Shown in pieces: positions 42,022 to 49,273 of a stretch of DNA of 64,000 nucleotides; the stretch's first letter is position 1, and the number at the start of each line of letters is the position of its first letter. The stretch covers positions 156,939 through 220,938 of the forward strand of contig CAWIZC010000010.1 of assembly GCA_963840445.1 (NCBI GenBank), in the 5' to 3' direction. The translations under genes and the position numbers were made by a program. Origin of the DNA: AWTP1-13 sp963840445 (GTDB lineage: Bacteria; Pseudomonadota; Alphaproteobacteria; Rhizobiales; Hyphomicrobiaceae). The notes under the pieces were generated by a model that worked only from the letters and a program-made list of their open reading frames with translations, searched no databases and had not been told where the DNA came from.

Positions 42022-42381
42022 ATGCGAACCAAGATCATCATCTTCGTGGCTGCGCCCTTTGCAGCTCTGATAGTGTACGCGTTTACGTACACCAATCCTT
42101 ACGGCGAACTGTGCGAAAAATTGGGTGGTAAGTGGGCAAGCGTTCCGAGCAGCTGCGTCACACGCCTGTGCTATAGGTCCGGCACCTGTGGTTATTGGGC
42201 CAATCCAGCTGCCAGGTGCCATCTGCTTAAAGTCAACGATACTATTTCCGAGGTCTATTTTCAGCTCGGAGAGCCCGATATAGTCAAAGGCACTCTATAT
42301 ATGTGGCACGAAAGAAAGGGCCGCCCAATCGAGGTCATAATTGAACATTCACGACTTAGCTCTCTAACTTGCGACCAATAG
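42022..42381 (+). CDS. hypothetical secreted or membrane-anchored protein
   Basis: 119 residues with an N-terminal hydrophobic anchor ('IIIFVAAPFAALIVYAF'). Six cysteines follow, including 'CVTRLCYRSGTCGYW', suggesting a disulfide-bonded periplasmic domain. No clear ribosome-binding site. Base composition is more AT-rich than the chromosome arms. The stretch 42382-42661 shows no gene. Confidence 0.5.
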   Translation: MRTKIIIFVAAPFAALIVYAFTYTNPYGELCEKLGGKWASVPSSCVTRLCYRSGTCGYWANPAARCHLLKVNDTISEVYFQLGEPDIVKGTLYMWHERKGRPIEVIIEHSRLSSLTCDQ

Positions 42382-42661
42382 CGATCGTCGAACACGAGAT
42401 TAGGGCTGGGATGGTCGCGCTCTCCACTTGGCCGCTATGTCTCCAACCGGTGATGACCTACCGGTGCGGAGGCTCCAATCGCACGGCAACAATTGCCAGA
42501 GCGCCATGATTGAGATCATCTGGTAGTCTGGCCTCATCGTAGGTGAGGGGCGCGGATGTGACGGCGGGGGTTGCGCGTATTGGCGGTGCCGGTCGCGGCC
42601 TGGACCCCTTGGACGCAGCTAAGCGTTTCGACGAGGATCGCGGCTGAGGGAGGAGACCACA

Positions 42662-43390
42662 ATGCTTGCGCGAGCGGTCAGCTTGTCATTGGTTTGCGTA
42701 AGCCTTCTTAGTCAAGCCATGGCTGAGCCGGTGCGGATAGCTCACGATCTGAACTTTCCTCCTTTCTCTATGTCTAACGACGGCAAGTCGGAAGGAATTG
42801 CCGTGGACGTCCTTAGCGCTGCCGCCGCGCGCGTAGGGATTGAGATGATCTTTGTGCCGGTGCCTTTTGATCAAAGGCAAGCGGCTCTGGAGAATGGGCG
42901 CGCCGAAGCCTATTTTCCGCTTTCAATCAACCCGGAACGCCTTCAGTCCTTTGATTTCAGTGACGTGCTCGTTCTCACGGGCGGCTCTGTGTTCGTGCGC
43001 GCTCCCAATGTGCCACCCGACGCGCTTGATGCGCTCGCTGGCAAAGTTGTGGTCACCCCACAAACCGGTCCCTTCGCTGCCTTTGCGAAGAGAACAGCGC
43101 CGACCGTGCAGCTGGTCATGACAGTCGATTACGAGGATAGCCTCGGACCCCTTGTTCGCGGCGAGGCCGACGCGGCGCTTCTAAGTTATCATGTGGGCCA
43201 ACGCTTCGCAGACCGCCTATATCCTGGCTTGATATCTCGGTCGCCGAAGATGTTCGTGGAGGCGCCATTGGCGGTGGCGGTCGCCAAAGGGAAAAATGGC
43301 CCCCTTCTGAGCAAGCTGAACGAGGGCATCGCCGCAATTCGCGCCGACGGAACCTGGAAGCAGATTAGCGATCGGGGGGCAGGACGATAG
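42662..43390 (+). CDS. periplasmic substrate-binding protein, SBP_bac_3 family
   Basis: 242 residues. A signal peptide ends near 'SQAMA'. The mature part starts 'EPVRIAHDLNFPPFSMSNDG', the family's N-terminal motif, with 'FFPVPFDQR'-like and 'VVVTPQTGPFAAF' segments and ending 'IRADGTWKQISDRG' (the usual x-G-T-x-x-x-I). It is an amino-acid-type binding protein without ABC permease or ATPase beside it. Start follows AGGGAGGAGACCACA. It may instead be a sensor input. Confidence 0.8.
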   Translation: MLARAVSLSLVCVSLLSQAMAEPVRIAHDLNFPPFSMSNDGKSEGIAVDVLSAAAARVGIEMIFVPVPFDQRQAALENGRAEAYFPLSINPERLQSFDFSDVLVLTGGSVFVRAPNVPPDALDALAGKVVVTPQTGPFAAFAKRTAPTVQLVMTVDYEDSLGPLVRGEADAALLSYHVGQRFADRLYPGLISRSPKMFVEAPLAVAVAKGKNGPLLSKLNEGIAAIRADGTWKQISDRGAGR

Positions 43391-43567
43391 CGACCAACGA
43401 TCAAGTGGAGCGCTACCCAACGAGCGCTCGATAGCGACGACCGCTTCTGGCACTTCTGCGACATTGCGACCGGCCGCGCTAATGTCCGATCCTAGGGCAA
43501 GAGCGGACTGAAGATTCGCCCCAACCTGGCGCTTTGCTAGAGCCTTGATCAATGTCGCTGTTTTATG

Positions 43568-43819
43568 AGTTCACGGCCTAGTCATCCAACGGCAGCTTTA
43601 GAAGGCTTGAGCAGACATCAGCGCAGTGTCGAAGTTACCCGAGATGCAACCTCAGTTCCTGCATGTAGTGCGCCCTCGATCAATCCCGGGCTTAGCGTGG
43701 ACAACTCGGCAATCGCCAGGAAGATTCGGCCGTTCGAACTCGACTTGCTTCTCGATCACGGCCTCAATGATCCGTCATCACTGGGACGCCTCATGCTCAT
43801 GTTGAACCTACCCCCTTGA
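43568..43819 (+). CDS. doubtful hypothetical protein
   Basis: An 83-codon frame from ATG 43568 with 'SIARKIRPFELDLLLDHGLN'-like helical sequence near its end. No ribosome-binding site and no family. Listed only because nothing else explains 43391-43920. Confidence 0.2.
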   Translation, partial: SSRPSHPTAALEGLSRHQRSVEVTRDATSVPACSAPSINPGLSVDNSAIARKIRPFELDLLLDHGLNDPSSLGRLMLMLNLPP

Positions 43820-43920
43820 TTTCACTCAATAAACCTGTTTCCACGGGGAACTCTGGCCCGCACCGTCAGTGCATCACCTGCGCCCAGCCGGGCCACATCC
43901 GCTGGGTGTCGTCCACCGCG

Positions 43921-44556
43921 TCACTCCTCCGCAAGAGCCCGGCGCGCAGCGCGCTCCTTGGACCCCTTGCGGTTCTCCAGGACCCGCTCGCGCTCGCCCG
44001 GCTTGAAGCAGTCGTGCGGGATGCGGTTGAACACCTCATCGGGCGGGAGGCTCCACTCGCATGTCAGGTTTTCCTGCCAGCGGTTGTTCGAGAGCAGGAT
44101 GGCCTTGATGACCTTGGGCGCCAGTGGGTGGCCTTCGGCCCAGGGCGGCGGGCAGGGGTCGAACAGGTAGGAGTGCTTGCTATTGTAGACGGACGGAGTG
44201 CGCCACCCTCCGTCGCCAGCGTAGTGCACAACGGCTGCGCGCCACGCGCCGTAGCCTCGATTGCATTCCTCGTAGACGTCTTGAGGCACGGGTGCGAACG
44301 GACTGCGCGGGTTGTGCAGCAGCAGGTGCCTCAGCACCCGCATAACCACGACGGGCGGGAAGCCGTCGATCGCCTCCGCGTAGACCTCCATGCGGAGCGC
44401 GCCCTCCTCGGCGCTGGTCGCCTGATTGCCAGCGGGGAAGGCAACGAGCAACTTGGCCATGCCCAGCCGGATGGGTTGCGGCAGTACTGGAAAGCCACCG
44501 CCAGCGTCGATGATCGACGGCAGGGTCGCCGCCGCGTACTTGATGATGGTGTTCAT
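43921..44556 (-). CDS. lambda-P-like replication accessory protein (by position)
   Basis: 211 residues, mainly helical. 'MEVYAEAIDGFPPVVVMRVL' followed by 'RHLLLHNPRSPFAPVPQDVY' gives a conserved E-x-Y ... F-P ... N-x-x-x-x-P-F-x-P-x-x-x-x-x pattern seen in phage/plasmid replication-associated proteins. It begins 12 bp after the stop of the initiator-like gene, the same order as lambda O then P. I infer a helicase-loader role from position; sequence similarity to P is not evident. Confidence 0.5.
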   Translation of the reverse strand: MNTIIKYAAATLPSIIDAGGGFPVLPQPIRLGMAKLLVAFPAGNQATSAEEGALRMEVYAEAIDGFPPVVVMRVLRHLLLHNPRSPFAPVPQDVYEECNRGYGAWRAAVVHYAGDGGWRTPSVYNSKHSYLFDPCPPPWAEGHPLAPKVIKAILLSNNRWQENLTCEWSLPPDEVFNRIPHDCFKPGERERVLENRKGSKERAARRALAEE

Positions 44557-44568
44557 TTGCGCTTCCCC

Positions 44569-45456
44569 CTAGCTCACGTAGTCGGCGACGTTGAAGCGAG
44601 AGCGACCGCGCCCAGGGGCTGCTGAGGCCTTGGTGGCGTACTCCACCTCGCGGAGCACCCAGGTGCGCCACGCTGCGTTCCAGTCGGCCATGGCGCTGCC
44701 CTTGGCCAGGTGGTGCGCCTTGAACTTCTCGAAAGCAGCCAAAGTCTGTTGCTCGGTCAGGCCCTGCTGCTTGGCGTAGTGCCGGCCAGTCTCACCCGGC
44801 GACCAGCCCTGCTCCATGGCATCGGTCAGGGTGGTGCTGCGGCGACGGCGCGTCTGCTTGCTGCCATGGAAGACCTCAGCAACAGAAGGATCATCCTCCT
44901 CGGGGGTGGGCGCGTTAGCGCCCCCTCTTTCTTGGAAAGGTTCTTCTTTGTGGAAAGGTACTTGTCGTGAATCTCCTTCACGTGGACCGCGTGAACCTCC
45001 TTCACGTGGCGAGCCCTGCCTAGGTGAACCTCCTTCACGTTGGCCACGTGAACCTCCTTCACTTGGTGGTTCGCCTTCACCTGGCATTTCGGCCGGCTCG
45101 CGCGCCAGCTCGACGCCATCGGGGATGCGCGGCCGATAGAGCGTCACACCGCGTTGGCCCTTCGAGCCGGGCATGCGCTTGATGTCCAGGAGGCCGGCCT
45201 CCTTGGCCTTCTGAAGGTGCGTGGCCAGCGATCGGTTGCTCAACCCGGTGTCGAGCATCATTTGCTCGATCGACAGCCGCCAGCCCTTGCCGGCGCTCGA
45301 TAGGTAGCGCGCGATGTTGAGGCAGACGAGCTTAGTGAGCGGCGGCACGTCGGCAGCAGCAACTGCTCCCGTCCACGTCCAGACGGGCTTCTTCTGCTGC
45401 GGTGTGGGTTGGTCGGGTGCCGCGTCGTGTGCGGCTTGACTTCCATGCGGCTGCAT
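44569..45456 (-). CDS. lambda-O-like replication initiator with winged helix
   Basis: 295 residues. The N-terminal part has a helix-turn-helix_36-type winged helix (about residues 35-105: 'LTKLVCLNIARYLSSAGKGW', 'LSNRSLATHLQKAKEAGLLD'). The middle (about 125-165) is a Gly/Ser/Arg/Glu-rich repeat region encoded by an iteron array (44967-45066). The C-terminal part is helical ('TEQQTLAAFEKFKAHHLAKG'). The domain order, origin-like repeats inside the gene and the following P-like gene reproduce the lambda O layout. Confidence 0.7.
   Translation of the reverse strand: MQPHGSQAAHDAAPDQPTPQQKKPVWTWTGAVAAADVPPLTKLVCLNIARYLSSAGKGWRLSIEQMMLDTGLSNRSLATHLQKAKEAGLLDIKRMPGSKGQRGVTLYRPRIPDGVELAREPAEMPGEGEPPSEGGSRGQREGGSPRQGSPREGGSRGPREGDSRQVPFHKEEPFQERGGANAPTPEEDDPSVAEVFHGSKQTRRRRSTTLTDAMEQGWSPGETGRHYAKQQGLTEQQTLAAFEKFKAHHLAKGSAMADWNAAWRTWVLREVEYATKASAAPGRGRSRFNVADYVS
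44967..45066. repeat. iteron array inside the initiator gene, probable replication origin
   Basis: Four copies of GTGAAcCTCCTTCACgTGG: 44967-44985, 44991-45009, 45024-45043 and 45048-45066, spaced 24, 33 and 24 bp, with a degenerate fifth after 45068. Each contains the inverted arms GTGAA-N5-TTCAC. Next to them at 44930-44965 is an AT-richer stretch with two copies of GGAAAGGT-n-CTT, a possible unwinding element. Confidence 0.75.
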
Positions 45457-45607
45457 GTATTTTTAGTCCCTCTTGTTGTAACTGCTGTAGTTGCTTGGCT
45501 GTAGCTGCTGTGGCTGCGCTGGTTATCGGGCCTGGTGGTGCGGGCCTGTTAGGTTTGAAGGTTCCTTGTGGTTGGCGGCTTTTGGTCGGGCCGCCTGTGA
45601 AATTCGA

Positions 45608-45639
45608 GAGGCTGCTCCTTGCTGGGGGCAGCCTCTTTT
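45608..45639 (+). terminator. intrinsic terminator opposite to the initiator gene
   Basis: GAGGCTGC ... GCAGCCTC followed by TTTT, on the plus strand, upstream of the minus-strand initiator gene. A second hairpin (GGCGGC ... GGCCGCC) lies just before it. A short plus-strand RNA from about 45460 would end here. Confidence 0.6.
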
Positions 45640-45715
45640 GCGTTTAGGAGGTCTGGCGGGCGGGCAAGCACGCTCTGGGCCGAGAGGCCAGTGGCCCGCC
45701 TGCCAGGCTTTCTCG

Positions 45716-46156
45716 TCAGGCGCTCGGCGCCTCGATCTGTTCGGTCTTGCTGGGCCTCATGGCGCGTTCAGCTGCCTGCTTGGCATTAGCCAGGGCAAGC
45801 TCAGCGGCCTTGACCGCCTCGGCCGCAGCCATGGCAGCCCTGACGCGCCGCCGCTCAGCCACGGGGTTGCCCTTGCGCTTGCCATTCTTGTCGAGCGGCT
45901 CTGGCGGCTGCCACCTGGGCTGCTTGGCGTCCCATGCGTCCAATTCCGCCAAATCCCAGAGCCGGCGCCCCGCGACGAGGATTGGCCTCGGAAAGTCGCT
46001 GTCGGGGTCCGTGAGCTTCCGCCACAACCACATGTCCGAGACGTTGCCGTAGCGCTCCCTGACGCGCTGTGCGCCGACGTAGGTCTTGCCCGCGTCGGCC
46101 GAGACCTCGTCCGATACGGCCGCCAGAGCCGCCACACTGGAACCCATCGTACTCAT
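45716..46156 (-). CDS. AlpA/excisionase-like DNA-binding protein
   Basis: 146 residues. The core 'TYVGAQRVRERYGNVSDMWL' and 'WRKLTDPDSDFPRPILVAGR' followed by 'RLWDLAELDAWDAKQ' is a MerR-like winged helix of the AlpA/Xis type (strand R-x-W, then W-x-x-x-E-L-D-x-W). A charged Ala-rich tail follows. Close to the right repeat, it is the likely directionality factor or regulator of the integrase. Confidence 0.75.
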   Translation of the reverse strand: MSTMGSSVAALAAVSDEVSADAGKTYVGAQRVRERYGNVSDMWLWRKLTDPDSDFPRPILVAGRRLWDLAELDAWDAKQPRWQPPEPLDKNGKRKGNPVAERRRVRAAMAAAEAVKAAELALANAKQAAERAMRPSKTEQIEAPSA

Positions 46157-46592
46157 CTGTCCGCTCCTCGATTTCGTCGTAGCTCGACGCGCGTTAGAGC
46201 AGGTGAGGCGCCCCGGCGGAAGGGCCTATTTTCGATGTCAATCAAGGGCTTAGATGATCCGCGTCGTTGATGACTGTCAACGAAGCCGCACGCCAAAAGC
46301 GCTGCAATTGCTGGGTTTTCGCGGGGGTTCGTGGTGTCCAGCAGCAAGCGAGCGGGCAGAAATCTTAGCGGTGGAAAGTTGAGGTGCTGCAGCAACCACA
46401 GCCCGCTGGAGGGCGTTGGTGGGATGTCTCGCAATTCTGCGATACATTACCAGTGCGACCGGCCTCGTCTGCCTGATCTGGCCGCAGATTTTTACATCGT
46501 TTTTACATAAGGCAGAACCAGCATCGGCACAGACGCTCTCGTAACCTGTTGTTGGCGTTGGATAATCAGGCGAACACTGCGAGCTAGGGTCG
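46157..46592. other. right-end non-coding region of the element
   Basis: About 435 bp with no supported gene. It contains two direct TTTTTACAT copies (about 46490-46508), plausible integrase/excisionase arm sites, and the promoter of the AlpA-like gene. Confidence 0.45.
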
Positions 46593-46609
46593 CTCTAGCG
46601 GGTGGAGGG
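46593..46609 (+). repeat. right attachment-site direct repeat (attR)
   Basis: CTCTAGCGGGTGGAGGG, identical to 13970-13986. Confidence 0.7.
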
Positions 46610-46642
46610 GATGACAGCGTTGCACGGCCCGCGGTCGCACAA

Positions 46643-46660
46643 GTTGACGTTTACGTCAAC
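46643..46660. promoter_or_regulatory. LiuR-like operator upstream of fadE
   Basis: GTTGACGTTTACGTCAAC: 8-bp complementary arms around a TT centre. This is close to the known proteobacterial LiuR (MerR family) operator for branched-chain and fatty-acid degradation genes. A TATAAG -10-like box lies at 46671-46676, so the site overlaps the promoter, as usual for MerR regulators. The MerR gene at 59368 is the likely partner. Confidence 0.7.
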
Positions 46661-46735
46661 ACTGACTAGGTATAAGGCCCTGAAATTACTTCAATTGGGA
46701 TGGCGCCGTTCGGCGCCGCTGAGAGGCGGCAAACC

Positions 46736-49240
46736 ATGGCAGAGCCGGTATTCTTCATTCTTTGCTTGATCGCTGTATTCGCGCTCGCCATGCAGCGGGC
46801 GTCGCTGTGGCTGTGGGCTGCGGCGCTCGCCGCTGCAACGCTGATTTGGCAGACGGAGCTGCTGCACGGCCGCTTCGAGGAGCCCGACTTCACAATCCTG
46901 CAATTGCTCGCCTGGGTGCCGGTGGCTGTGCTGGTCGGCTTGAGCATACCGCCGCTGCGTCGCGCGGCTCTGATCGAGCCCGTTTTCCGCAAGGTCAAAG
47001 GCGTGCTGCCCAGGGTGTCGGCCACCGAGCAGGAGGCACTCGATGCCGGCACGATCGGCTTCGACGCCGAGCTGTTCTCCGGCAAGCCCGACTGGGAGAA
47101 GCTGCGCGCCGTTCCGCCGATCACGCTAACTCAGGAAGAGAAAGCCTTCCTCGACGGCCCGACCACCGAGCTGTGCCGGATGGTCAACGATTGGTCGATC
47201 CGCCACGACCAGCATGAGATCCCCGAAGCGATCTGGGAGTTCGTCAAGAAGCACGGCTTCCTCGGCATGCTGATCTCCAAGGAGCACGGAGGCTTGGGCT
47301 TCTCGGCGCAGGCGCAGTCGCTGGTGCTCGGCAAGATCGCCTCGCGCTCGCCCGACGTGTGCACCCTGGTGATGGTGCCGAACTCGCTGGGCCCCGGCGA
47401 GCTGATCGAGAAATACGGCACGCCCGAGCAGAAGGAATACTTCCTGCCGCGCCTCGCCAAGGGCCTGGAGGTGCCGTGCTTCTCGCTGACTGGACCGACC
47501 TCGGGCTCGGATGCCGCCACCATGCGCGATGTCGGCTACGTCACGCGCGGCCGCCACGAGGGCAAGGAGGTGGTGGGCATCCGCGTGTCGTGGGACAAAC
47601 GCTACATCACGCTGGGGCCCAACGCGACGCTGATCGGCCTCGCCTTCCGCCTGATGGACCCCGACAACATCCTGGACCGCGGCCCCGACATCGGCATCAC
47701 GCTGGCGCTGATCCCGGCCAGCCACCCGGGCGTCAACATTGGCCGGCGGCACCTGCCGTCGGGCTCGGCGTTCCCGAACGGGCCCAACTGGGGCAAGGAC
47801 GTGTTCATCCCCATGGACTGGGTGATCGGCGGCGACAAGATGGTCGGCCAGGGCTGGCGCATGCTGATGGAATGCCTGGCGGCGGGCCGCTCGATCTCGC
47901 TGCCGTCGTCATCGGCGGCGGGCGCCAAGTCGCTGCTGCGCAACTCGACAGCCTATGCGCGCGTGCGCAAGCAGTTCGACCTGCCGATCGGCAAGATGGA
48001 AGGGCTCGAGGAGCCGCTCGCCCGCATGGTCGAGGTGGCCTACGTCAACGAGGCCGCGCGCGGGGTGACGGCGGCGATGGTCTCTCGCGGCGAGAAGCCG
48101 TCGGTGATCTCGGCCATTATGAAATATCAGTCGACCGAGCGCCTGCGCCGGGCGCTGAACGACGCCATGGACCTGCACGGCGGCAAGGGCGTGTGCGATG
48201 GCCCGACCAACTGGCTGCAGGCCGCCTATCAGGCGATGCCGGTCGGCATCACGGTCGAGGGCGCCAATATCCTGACGCGCTCGCTGATCACGTTCGCGCA
48301 GGGCGCGCTTCGCTCGCACCCCTACCTCTACAAGGAGATCCAGGCCTGCCAGGATTTCGACGAGGAGCGCGGGCTCAACGCGTTCGATGTCGCGTTCCGC
48401 AATCACGTGTCGTTCTCGCTGTCGAACATGTTCGGCGCCTTCTTCCACAACATCACGTTCGGCATGTTCGGGCACGTGCCGGAGAAGGCTTACGGCACGG
48501 CCGAATGGTACCGCCAGCTGTGGCGCGCCTCGCGCAACTTCGCCCTGGTCGCCGACCTGACGGTGGCGGTGCTGGGCGGCGGGTTGAAGACCAAGCAGAA
48601 GCTGACCGGGCGGCTCGCCGATGCGCTGTCGGAGCTTTACCTGCTGTCCTGCGTGCTGAAGCGCTACGAGGACGACGGCAAGCCGGCCAACGATAAGCAC
48701 ATCGTGGCGCTTGCCGCGCGCAATGGCTTGTTCCACTTCCAGGAGGCGCTGCGCGGGACGATCGACAACTTCCCCGTGGCGCCGGTGCGCTGGCTGATGC
48801 GGCTGGCGGTGTTTCCGTTCGGCGCGCACTACAAGCCGGCGCCGGACTGGCTCGGCCACAAGGCGGTCGAGCTGGTGCTGGTGCCGGGCGAGGTGCGTGA
48901 CCGGCTGACGCGCTACATTTTCGTGTCGAACGATCCCGAGGATGCGACCGGCGCGCTGGAGCTCGCGTTCGTCAAGGCGGTCGCCGCCGAGGCTGTGGAA
49001 AAGAAGCTCAACCGCGCCATTCGCGAAGGCCGCGTGCACCGCGTGCACGGCACCGACTGGTTCGGCGAGGCGGTCAAGCAGGGCATCATCACGGCTTCCG
49101 AAGGTGACATGCTGCGTGAGCTCGAGGCGCTGACGGCACGCGTGATCGCCGTCGATCATTTCGACCCGGCGGAGGTGCGACCGCACTTCATGACGCCGGG
49201 CCACAACGCGCGTGCGGCGCACAGCGCGGCGGCGGAGTAA
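46736..49240 (+). CDS. fadE: acyl-CoA dehydrogenase, FadE type
   Basis: A large (834-residue) flavoprotein of the gammaproteobacterial-style FadE family, catalysing the first step of fatty-acid beta-oxidation. Two N-terminal membrane helices (about 3-22 and 50-70) are followed by the acyl-CoA dehydrogenase core: 'HGFLGMLISKEHGGLGFSAQ', 'PCFSLTGPTSGSDAATMRDV', 'SAAGAKSLLRNSTAYARVRK', 'DLHGGKGVCDGPTNWL' and 'GITVEGANILTRSLI'. The FadE-specific C-terminal domain follows. ATG 46736 is preferred over 46700 because GAGAGGCGG precedes it. First gene of fadE-fadJ-fadI under a LiuR-like operator. Confidence 0.93.
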   Translation: MAEPVFFILCLIAVFALAMQRASLWLWAAALAAATLIWQTELLHGRFEEPDFTILQLLAWVPVAVLVGLSIPPLRRAALIEPVFRKVKGVLPRVSATEQEALDAGTIGFDAELFSGKPDWEKLRAVPPITLTQEEKAFLDGPTTELCRMVNDWSIRHDQHEIPEAIWEFVKKHGFLGMLISKEHGGLGFSAQAQSLVLGKIASRSPDVCTLVMVPNSLGPGELIEKYGTPEQKEYFLPRLAKGLEVPCFSLTGPTSGSDAATMRDVGYVTRGRHEGKEVVGIRVSWDKRYITLGPNATLIGLAFRLMDPDNILDRGPDIGITLALIPASHPGVNIGRRHLPSGSAFPNGPNWGKDVFIPMDWVIGGDKMVGQGWRMLMECLAAGRSISLPSSSAAGAKSLLRNSTAYARVRKQFDLPIGKMEGLEEPLARMVEVAYVNEAARGVTAAMVSRGEKPSVISAIMKYQSTERLRRALNDAMDLHGGKGVCDGPTNWLQAAYQAMPVGITVEGANILTRSLITFAQGALRSHPYLYKEIQACQDFDEERGLNAFDVAFRNHVSFSLSNMFGAFFHNITFGMFGHVPEKAYGTAEWYRQLWRASRNFALVADLTVAVLGGGLKTKQKLTGRLADALSELYLLSCVLKRYEDDGKPANDKHIVALAARNGLFHFQEALRGTIDNFPVAPVRWLMRLAVFPFGAHYKPAPDWLGHKAVELVLVPGEVRDRLTRYIFVSNDPEDATGALELAFVKAVAAEAVEKKLNRAIREGRVHRVHGTDWFGEAVKQGIITASEGDMLRELEALTARVIAVDHFDPAEVRPHFMTPGHNARAAHSAAAE

Positions 49241-49273
49241 AGCTGAGATCAGCGGGGCCAGCGAGGTAGTGCC

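Larger units (their letters stand above)
13970..46609 (+). mobile_element. integrated genomic island / phage-derived integrative element
   Basis: Bounded by two copies of CTCTAGCGGGTGGAGGG (13970-13986 and 46593-46609). A tyrosine integrase is the first gene inside the left end, and an AlpA/excisionase-like gene plus a phage-type O/P replication module lie inside the right end. The flanks read as one chromosome: a divergent cytochrome c gene on the left and the fadE operon on the right. Interior genes include small phage-like proteins, DNA-binding proteins, an exonuclease and a large sensory cargo. No capsid, terminase, tail or conjugation genes are recognised, so it is a satellite- or island-type element rather than a complete prophage. 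Confidence 0.75.

Noticed and set aside
44930..45080. CRISPR-like array in the initiator gene
   Set aside because: Repeats are 19 bp with spacers of only 5-14 bp, palindromic and in frame within a coding gene; this fits replication iterons, and no cas genes are present.
13970..46609. Complete prophage
   Set aside because: No terminase, portal, capsid, tail, lysis or conjugation genes are recognisable in the island.
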